Assembly: GCF_000002235.5 (NCBI RefSeq)
Contig: NW_022145613.1
Location: 3,090,001-3,154,000 of the forward strand
Direction of reading: 5' to 3'
Length of the DNA: 64,000 nucleotides
DNA from: Strongylocentrotus purpuratus
Taxonomy: Eukaryota > Echinodermata > Echinoidea > Camarodonta > Strongylocentrotidae
Shown here: positions 13,721-24,474 of the stretch, in pieces
Layout of the letters: each line of letters opens with the position of its first letter
How positions within the stretch are numbered: position 1 is the stretch's first letter
Made by a program: the position numbers and the translations under genes
The notes under the pieces: generated by a model
The model's database searches: none
Told to the model about the DNA's origin: nothing
Seen by the model: the letters and a program-made list of their open reading frames with translations, nothing else

Positions 13721-16700
13721 TTCTATCATCCTCTCTCTTTCTCTCTTCTTTCTATCATCCTCTCTCTTTCTCTCTTTTTCCATCATTCTATCTCTTCTTT
13801 CTATCATCCTCTCTCTTCCTCACTTCCGCTCTCTTTTTTAAAATTCTTAAACAGTCATATCGTGAGCTACAATAAGCCGAGACATGTACACAAATTATAG
13901 CACCCCTACTTCTTGCCTCTATGGCTGTACACAACTTACTTGTCAAGTGTATCTCCCTGACCCAGCTGTCCCATGGTGCCTTTCCCAAAGCTCCAGACCT
14001 CTGTCTGATAGACCAGATCATCCAACCCACCCATCAGAGGGGACATCGTCCGTAGCTTCCGATCAGGCAGGTTACAGCTAGACTCCAGGGCCTGAGCATC
14101 CTTATCCCTGATGATCAGCTCTGTCTCGCAGATGGAGTTATCACTGCTAGCCCGAGAGATAGTCTCCGTCAGGCTGGTCCGGGGCATCATGATCTTCTCC
14201 AGTCGGAGGGCCACAGACTGCGGCAGCGAGGCCAGGATACGGGTACTGGGACCGGGTCGCTGCTGAGGGGCGACACCTTGCGCTGGACTCCCTTGTATAT
14301 TGAGAGGCTTCAACTGCTCTGCCAGAAGTTCTTTCGTGCCCTTAGAAGTTGTAAAGACATCATCTTCATCTTCCTCTGCGCATCCTCCATCAATGCCATT
14401 CTTGGCGACACCGTTGGGTTGGCTACCACTCTGCTCACTTGCTTCTTCTTTGATTCTCTTCAAATTACCGCTCGAGTCTTCCAAAGTATAGGTACCTGCA
14501 AAGCAGAAAAGAAGTCAAAATGCCTGGCACTATTTTCAATAATTATTTTGTTTCTACTTTGAAATATATTTTTTGTATTTTAAGGTATATATAAAACCAG
14601 AAGAGAAAGAAGGGAAATGAAATGAAATATCAGATTCAGAATAGAAAGGGGTTTATTTTTGTGATTATTGGAATATGTTTTGATTCTATAAGCAGACACG
14701 GTTTAGGTATGTCTTTTCAAGCATGTACATGTGTACATAAATTGCTTTAAATTTTAATATTACTCCATACATGTACATGTTCGTCTTGGGGTACATGTAT
14801 GTAGGACTCTTTCGCATGTCAGTCGGATAAATCATATTTATTTTTATTTTTTTAAATCTGTAATTTTTAGACAGCATTCCGTAATGACCGTTAATTTCTG
14901 TACCAATTACGGGAAATCCGTACTAGTTGGCAGCTCTAGAAACCTCTCACAAAGTTTGGAAAAGTAGCTAATTAATTACATGATAACTTTAACAAAATGC
15001 AATATGCCATCATGCTTGCTTTCTTTACCCCAGCCCCCCCCCCACACATACACACACACACACACACTTTCTCTCTCTCTCTCTCTCTCTCTCTCTGCTT
15101 CTTTCTCTTTAACTCTGTCTCTCATTCTCTATCTCTTAGTGTCTCTCTCAGTGTCCATGTGTGAAGCCTTCATGTAATTATTGCATAGCAGTCATCCATT
15201 AAAAAAATGTTCAGCATGCTTCCACAAGATGCATATAAATCTAAAGCTTCCTAAAGAGCAGTGTCAAGACATTCCACATGCTGTAAAGTACATACAGTAC
15301 ATGTATAACCCCACTAGAACTTTTAGAAGGCAGAATTTTTTCTTCAAAGTAAAAATATCTGCACCTGAATGTTTCTGAATTGCTAACGTTTCTTTTCATG
15401 TTCTGATAAAATGTTTTAAAGATAAGGAACCTTGATGTCTGGTCGTGCAATTGAATTTTGAAAGAAACGTTCTTCTTTTCAGAGGACATTTCTTCTATGA
15501 TACTCGTCCAAAATGACATAAAACAAATGAGAAAGCTCACATACAGATTAGTATTCACCTTAGCAGGACAAAGTTTCTTTGTACATTACATGTTTTAGTA
15601 GAATATTACTTTGGTCAATTATTTTAATGGTACCCTACATGTACATGTAGATGTAAAAAATATAAATCTACCTAGTGCTCAAACCATGCAGTAAAAATTC
15701 TTCATAGCATTTCATGGCCTTGTTAGTACGGTTAGATTTTATCAAACAAATTGTATCCTTACATATAGCTGCTTTACTCTGCATCTACAGTGTACAAGCC
15801 TAAAGCCAGTGAAAGTATTCATCTAAATGTATATAAATATACATGTACTTCATTTACTGAATTCACTTCAAGTTCATTTTAAATAGAACAAATGTAAAAT
15901 TCATACAGGTGTGTATCATTAATTCTTACAAAGTTGTGCCACACGGGTGGAAGTTTGGGATTTCAGGGGTTTAACATACTATAATGAAAAATGGTCTAAG
16001 TCTACTTTACATGGCCTACAAAGGAAGGCTATAAAACTAATTTACATTAATAATCAGAGTATGAAAAGTTGCCAGTTCACATACCCAGGAGTAACTTTAT
16101 ATGCCCTACATCTTATGGTACATGTTTCAACAGCATATTAGATCTTTCCTTTGTCCTCATTTTTTTAAGGATCTTGAAAGATATCCTGGACCTATTACTG
16201 TATGTTGTGAGAATTCACTTTCACTCTTTAAAATGCCCACTGATTTACTCTCTTCATGACAGACTAAACATGGATTGGGTCACAACTACAACTACATGAC
16301 CTTGTATCAAACTACAACTTACAGCACTGTATGATCTGGTGATCTACAGGAAGTTAGTGGGTTAGTAAGGAGGGGGTCATGCATACCTTCACTACTACCT
16401 TGTGAAGAGGTTGATCCTCTCTCTCTTCGTTTCTTATCCACTGCCTCTGTTGCAGCCGCCCACTCTGCCTGCTGCGCATGTATGGCTGCCACATCAATGC
16501 TATCAGGTGATATACTCCTACTCCTAGATGTGGTGCCCCCGGAATCAGGACACAACAAGGAGTTGTCTGATATGATAACAGTGTCACCTTCATCATGCAT
16601 TGTGTAGACAGTGTCCTGGCAGGTTAGGCTAGATCCAGACCCTTCCTCCTCAGGCTCGTTGGACTTGTTGCCAGGCGACCGCATCGATTTCAGTCTTTGG

Positions 16701-19700
16701 ACGAGCACAAGACTCATGGTGCCTCCGCAGGCCATTTGGAGTACTTTCCGGCCCATGAGGGCACTGACCTTCTTTGGGGATAACACTGGGGTGGAACCGG
16801 TTGAGAGTCCTAGCTGTGGACCAGTACCCCAGGCCCAGACCTCGCCTTGCGTGGACATTGCAAGGGTGTGGGAGTCCCCGCAAGAAAGCTGCGTGATCAC
16901 CGGGTCACAGTCCGCATCACTTATATGAACTTGCGTTGGAATATTGACCTTCTCTGAGACACCAATCCCACATTGTCCGTTGGTGGAATCCCCCCAGCAA
17001 AAGACGATCCCATCTTCGCACACCACTCCTGTGTGGTTGTTTCCGCAGACGACATCTGCAACATTCTCGCTCTTCAGTTCCTGCACAAGGACAGGCTGTT
17101 TTGTAACGTCTGTGAATTTCTTATGACCAAGCTGACCATATTCCCCATTACCGTATGTATACACCGATCTCTGGTTTGTTAAAAATGCACAATGCTTGCT
17201 CCCGAGTGAGATCTTGATAATGTTCTTTGTCTTTAAGATATCATGGGTGAATGGTGTGGTGTTGCTTAGGAAACCCTTCCACATGTATGGCATACCCTGC
17301 AGGGATTTTTCTGGTCTCTCTTTCTCATCTTTTTCCCTGTGAGAAAGACAAAAGATACATGTTAGGAACAAGTAATGTACACAGAATTTATTTCCTGCTG
17401 ACCATTCTTTCATTCATATTTAGGCTATTTTTCTCATTTTACATAACAACAAGTACGAGATCCGTCAATGCAAAACAAGCAAAATATAATAAATCTTCCT
17501 TTTTACAGGAATCATTCCCCCCTCTCTCATATTCAAACTTTACTCTCTATGGCTTGTTTATCAATTCACAAATAATGAGGCATAAAAGCATACAGGTACA
17601 TGTAAATGTATATTTTATAAAGAATGCTTTAAAGTCAGAACCCCCAAATTTTACACATGTTACAATTTACAGTGTATGTTTGTCTCATAACTACAAATAC
17701 ATGTGCATGTGATCATGTACATAGCAATATTGCTCTGAACAGTATGTAGTTCACTCCTCATTATTCCAACAGTAATATAAATATAGATTTATATTGATTT
17801 CATTTTTGCATGCCTCATCCCACACCACTGTTTGTGTGAATGATATCGATTAGTATTGAAATACAATTCCCAACTGTCTAGATGTACTAAGAAAAGAATG
17901 CCATTTCATTTTCATTACTCATCTGAATTCTGAAATAAGAACAAATACATCAGGAGTATATACTGTACTGTACATGTAAATCCTATTTAACACAATTTGA
18001 AAAATCAAGTACTTACAGTTTTTTTTTAGATATGTAATCATTGTCTTAATTTTGTTTTAATCTCTAAACTTGAGAAAAATCTTGAAACAAAAAAAATTAA
18101 ATTCTACATGCATCTTTTGTGTGTTTTAATATTACATTCAGTATTCATTTTTGGCAAATTATATTTAGTTACATTGCATATTGCGCACTGTACAGTATTG
18201 AGTTGTAAATTATGTAATGTGACGAAATGGGAAAAGGAATGACCAATTGCAACACCATTACTGAGTAAGTATTAGGAATTACGCATTACAGGCCAGCCAT
18301 GTAGAACTAATGTGTCAAGACGATCATGGTGACGACATCGTACGAGTGACTTCATACCCCCATCTACACAGTGCATCTAGATGGAGGGTGAGTCATGCTC
18401 CTGTACATAGAGCACGTCATCTAAGACTCGTGGAAGAAGACACCGTCATCAAATCACATATGTTGGGTTTTTTTGTTTGAGGGAGATTATATTTCATGAA
18501 CTCATGAATTCCAAAAATACACCTCCAAATTCAAACCAGACCCCAATCATGTCATACTCTTGCTTTAATCAAAAAGGGTAGTTTAGGGTACATTAATATA
18601 ATACCAGTAAGCTTGTAAAACCAAGACCCAACATTATTTCAAAATTCAATGTTAGATTTTACTACCATTTGCAGATTTTAGTAACAAAAATTCTCACCCA
18701 AAGTCTTTCTAGTATTACAAAACACTTTATTGATATGTTAATGTAATCAATTTGCTTGCTAAATGTACATGTATATTCTACATGTAGATACAGTATATCA
18801 CTAGCTCCTCCCAGTGATTTATAGGGAATCTTTTCTTTTCCTAATTATATGATAAATCATTTCACCATTCAAAGCTTTCGTGAAATCAAGATTAACTAAT
18901 AAAAAATGGACATCAAATTCATAAATAAAGTGATGCTACGACATGTACATTTATACCTATGTAGGCCTAGGTGTACATTTAGTGCGAAATGAGCCTTGTT
19001 GAGTGTGTGCAGACTCTGCACACTTTGCTGTGCAGCATTGCTCAGTGCAACCTGTGAAATTGCACACACCCATTTCCCATATGGAGCATGTACCAGCTCT
19101 TCAACATGTAGTGCATCATCAATGGAAGGATTGAACAGTACTGTACACTTTCATGGAGTGCATGTTTTTGTGTAGACCTGTAAATCCTTCATTATTATTG
19201 TATATAACCTATATTTACAATTATTGTAAATACTTGTACAGGTGTATGTCAGAAAACATTGTGTTGGCTAAAATAATATGAACTGTTTAAAAGGTAAAGA
19301 CCAGTATTGAAAATGCCCCAATTTCAAAAATTGAAATTGAAGCTCTTATTACCAATCACGTGAAAGAATATGTTTTGAGTAATACATGATGATAAAAAAT
19401 TTGCCGGGAAACCGCCTACTATTTGATTATATTTGGTAAATTAGTTTATCTATTGGGATATGAGAGGTAAACGCACGTGTCGTAGTCTCATATACATCTT
19501 TCTGAGTACAGTGCTTGTAACTTTACGAAGACTGGGCCAAATTTCTGATCATTTTGATGATTCCAGAACCTTGCAGTACACACCAATAAATATGCTACTG
19601 TAGATGATCAACCATTTCTGATCGATTCCACAATTTTTCTTTCACAATGCAATCACATGACCATAACTGGTCTTTATCTTTAAAAGTCTATATCTGGAGT

Positions 19701-22700
19701 AGATAGCAAGTAAGCTGATGTATTTCCTCCATTACTTGTGAAGTGTCCCATTAGCAAAATGTGGTTCATGGACCATTTCTGAACAACGTTGTAAATGTAA
19801 TGGATGATTGTAATTGATACCATTATCTAATATATACATCAAACATTGCAGACTTGTACACATCTAATATGATACTGTGTATATTTATGCTGGGTTTAAA
19901 TGCTGATAACATAATCAATCAAAGCAGAATTCAGGAACTGGTATCTCTAGATCTCTGGATTTTTTGGTAAATCAAGACAGACAGGTATTTCAGTCATAAA
20001 TGAATATGTCCATTATACAATGAATCTTTCTAATCAATTTTTAACTTGCAAATAAAAATGGACAAAAAATATTCTTTGTTCATCAAATCGACAGGTGAAC
20101 AAACACACAGTGTGACACTAAACAAATTGTTCAGGAATTTCAAAAACTCTAGAGCTTCATGCCCTTAAAAAGGCACGTTTATAACGCATGTTTAAATTGC
20201 TGAACAGAGTAGTGCAAAAACCATAACTTGTTACAAAATTAGCACAATATATGAAACCGTAACCAATACAAAAAGGGCAAACCTCATAACCATAACTTGT
20301 TACAAAATTAGCACAATATATGAAACCGTAACCAATACAACTAGATGGAATTCGACTGCGCGCAGTCGAAAATGATGCCTCCGTCATAGAGCAATTTTAC
20401 AAACCAAAACAGAAGAAATTTTTCAAATTCAAGTTCAATTGTAATCCATTAACAGGTTCTCAGAATATCGTGATTACAAACAATTTCTCATATACATATA
20501 TGACCCTTTGAACTTTGACCTCATGATCCTAATATCTACTCAGCTCATTGGCTCTGCAAGATATCCAGAGTTAAATAGTAATCCATCTGTCAGTTCTAAT
20601 GAGAATGCGTTCACAAGCTATTTTTGCATACATAATGAGCCCATGACCTTGGACCTTATGAACCAAGAATCTACACAGTTCATTGGCTCTGCAAGATACA
20701 TAAATGATCTAAGTTTGGCAGGAATCCATCAATCTGTTCTAATGATAACGCGATCACAAGCTGTTTTTGCATACATAATGGGCGCTGTGACCTTTGACCT
20801 TTGACCTCGTTACCCAAAATCTAATAAGTTCATCGGCTCTGCAAGTAACATACATGACCTAAGTTTGGCAGGAATCCATCAATCGGTTCTTGAGATAACG
20901 CGATCACAAGCTGTTTTTGCATACATAATGAGCCCTGTGACCTTTGACCTTTGACCTCGTGACCCCAAAATCTAATCAGTTCATTGGCTCTGCAAGATAC
21001 ATACATGACCAAAGTTTGGCAGGAATCCATCTATCGGTTCTTCAGATAACGCGATCACGAGCCGTTTTGCATACATAATGAGCCCTGTGACCTTTGACCT
21101 TTGACCTCGTGACCCCAAAATCTAATCAGTTCATCGACTCTACAAGATACATACATGACCAAAGTTTGGCAGGAATCCATCCATCGGTTCTTCAGATAAC
21201 GCGATCACGAGCTGTTTTTGCATACATAATGAGCCCTGTGACCTTTGACCTTTGACCTCGTGACCCCAAAATCTAATCAGTTCATCGACTTTGCTAGATA
21301 CATATATGACCAAAGTTTGGTAGGAATCCATTGATCCGTTCTTCAGATAACGTGATCACGAGAACGGGACGTACGTACAGACGTACGTACAGACGTACGG
21401 ACGGACGGACGGACGGACGGACGGACGGACAACCCGAAAACATAATGCCTCCGGCTACTTCGTAACGGAGGCATAAAAAGGGCAAACCTCTACACGTTCT
21501 TAATGTCATGACATTTCCGGCCATCTGACACTGTTTAAAATGAGAATTGGGATTTGTGTGCTAGCATCCTTTTAGCTTAACATCAGGAAGTCTTTGATAA
21601 ACCTGTACACTGATGTTCAATTATGAGCGGCACTATTGGAAAAAAAATTCACTATCCACGTCTCTCCATGACTCATCTTGAATTAAAGATAGCTCTACGA
21701 TTACAGTATGTAAATGTATGTAATGTACATGTAACTACAGCCTCATTTTTACACTGTACAGCATGAATGATAATTCACCACATGATTGCATCTTTCTTCC
21801 TCCTCCTCCTCATTCTTCTTCTTCTTGCTTCTTCTTCTTCTATTTCCTACTACCCCTCCTCTTCTTCCTCCCCTACTTCTCCTCCTCCTCCTCCTTCTCC
21901 TCCTTCTCCTTCTCCTCTGTTTTCTTCTATTTCATACTACTTCTCCTCTTCCTCCTCCTACTTCTCATCTTCCTCCTCTTTCTTCTCTTTTTCCTCCTTC
22001 TTCTTCTTCTCCTCCTCCCCTGCTTCTCCTTCTTCTCCTCCTCCTTCCTCCTCCTCTTTCTTCTCCTTTTCCTTCTTTTTCTCCCCCTTCTCCTCCTTCT
22101 TCTTCTTCTTCTTCTTCTTCTTCTTCTTCTTCTTCTTCTTCTTCTTTCTTCTCCCTTTCCTTCTTCTTTCTTCTCCTTTTCCTTCTTCTTCTCCCCCTTC
22201 TCCTCTTTCTCCTTCTTCTTCTTCTATTTTCCCCCTCCTTCCCCTCAGTATCTATTCAAACTAATCAAAGAGCTAAAACTGCAACTATAATTTATATTCA
22301 CTTAACTAGTTACTTTAGAATTTAACTTGCTACTTGCTGCCTTGCAAGATTGCAAGCCTACATGTACAGTACATGTACCAAATATTGCTTTCTGAATGGC
22401 CATTTACTTTTTGTAAGTTTATGTAAGTATGACTGCAAACTCAAATGCTCACAAGCTTACAAAAATAGTGGCTTCTAAGTTCTGATTTAGTTCAATAAAT
22501 GCCAATAATACATGTAAACACATATTATGTCTTCACCGTTGTAGAACAGCCCACCTTCATGGCCAAGCCTCACAAAGGTTAGATTAACCTCTGACCCCTC
22601 AAGTATATTTTTCTAAAATCTCCTGTAACAGTATGGCAACTTTTTATGGACTTTGCTACTTGATGATTGAATATTGCATGTAACCAGAGATGCCAACCTT

Positions 22701-24358
22701 CTTCAACAAAAAAAAGTATTCTTAAGAGCAAAAAACAGTATTTTTGAAAAAATCTCTCAACTTAACATATCGCCCAATCGAGGAGCTTAAAAAACCAGGC
22801 AGTACCACGTATACATACCTGGATCGGAGCGCGACGTGCATACATTACACGTGGGTTGTTCGCAATGTGCGCAGTTTGGGGCCCGTATCACCATCCTGCG
22901 CGCATCGTTTTAAGATGTAGGTGCATAATACACTTATGACACAAAGCCCATGATCAGAAATTAAGAAAAACATCACTAAAAAAAAAAAAACATCACTAAA
23001 AAAAAAAAAAAAAAATTAAAAAAACGTAACAAAACATACAAAAAACGTACTGCCGTATTCATAGCGAAAAAACGGAACAAATACGGCAAAAACGGAACAG
23101 TTGGCATCTCTGTGTAACCCATGATGTATATAAATGAGTGGCTGGGTGATCAAATTACAATTCATTCACAACAGCCTAAATAAAAATTTATCCTAAATGA
23201 ACCTACACTGCATACAATGTGCACAAAGAAAGCTCTAATAAGAACATATTGTACATGTATATGTACAAAACATTTTTCCCTCAAATTTACAACTGTTAAA
23301 TATTTGGACATACTGCACAGTTGTACTTAATTTCACATTTGAATTAGATGTGGTCTATTCCAATATTTTGCAGAACTGAAAGTGGGAGATACAAGTTTGA
23401 AAACTCACAAAATTCTTTTTCATCCTGAATTTATGCTTTACTTTTACGATTTCATCCCATGGATACATGATACATACATGTACATGTACAGGTGTATGTA
23501 CATGTAAAGTTGTACAATGAACATATTAAACTTTGAAAATATTTAACAAATCATACATTACAAGAGCAAGTACATACATGTATGTACTTGTACATATATG
23601 TACATAATTTGTTTCAAGCTTAGACTTAGAGGGTGATACATGTAGCTCATAAATTTTGAGTATTAACACAGAACTACATGTAACTACCTTCTAAATCCTA
23701 GTAGACAATAGAAAATTGCAGAAGTCTCTAGCTACAGTGTACATGTACAGTATTGCTTAAAATAAAGTAGACACATTAACACCAAGTCACACCAAGTCTA
23801 TGGCATAATATGCAGTCACCCATGACACAGTGTGAGAGTGTCTACTTTATTTCAAGCAATAGTCACTAAGCAATACTGCACTTATAGTAATACTATATTA
23901 TAGTATATGTCTACAAATGAACAGGAACTCTGCTTGACTTGACCTCAGTGTAACCCTACATGTATGCTCAATATACTTGTAAAGTACTTCACAAACAATA
24001 TTTTCGATCTGGTACTCCTACAAATAGTTGTTCCAGAGGGAAAAAATTGTACTTTTGGATATACATGTACATGTACTTGTACAGTATGTTTGAAAAACCC
24101 AGAACAGAGTATTCTAGTAACTACAAAGTACATGTACCGGTACCAGGCGCGTACGCAGGATTTTTTCAAGGGGGGGGTTTTAACATTTATAAATCGGTCC
24201 GAAAATTTCGCAACGACTCAGCCAGCCGCTGAATAAGCGGGGGGGGGGGGGTAAGAGGACACATTTTTTTTTTTTTTGGTCTCGAAATTTGGAAATTTGA
24301 CATTTTGCTCCGTTGGGGGGGGGTAAGGTCACCTTTTTTAGGTCGGCCATGGGAATAA

Positions 24359-24430
<72 letters not shown>

Positions 24431-24434
24431 AAAA

Positions 24435-24474
<40 letters not shown>

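Noticed and set aside
15947-16299. Plus-strand frames with LQRKAIKLIY, reminiscent of a LINE C terminus
   Set aside because: The match is a few residues only, and the flanks show no RT motifs.
21763-22325. Three overlapping frames of 165-179 codons
   Set aside because: All come from the CTT/CCT tract, giving only Ser, Phe, Leu and Pro runs.
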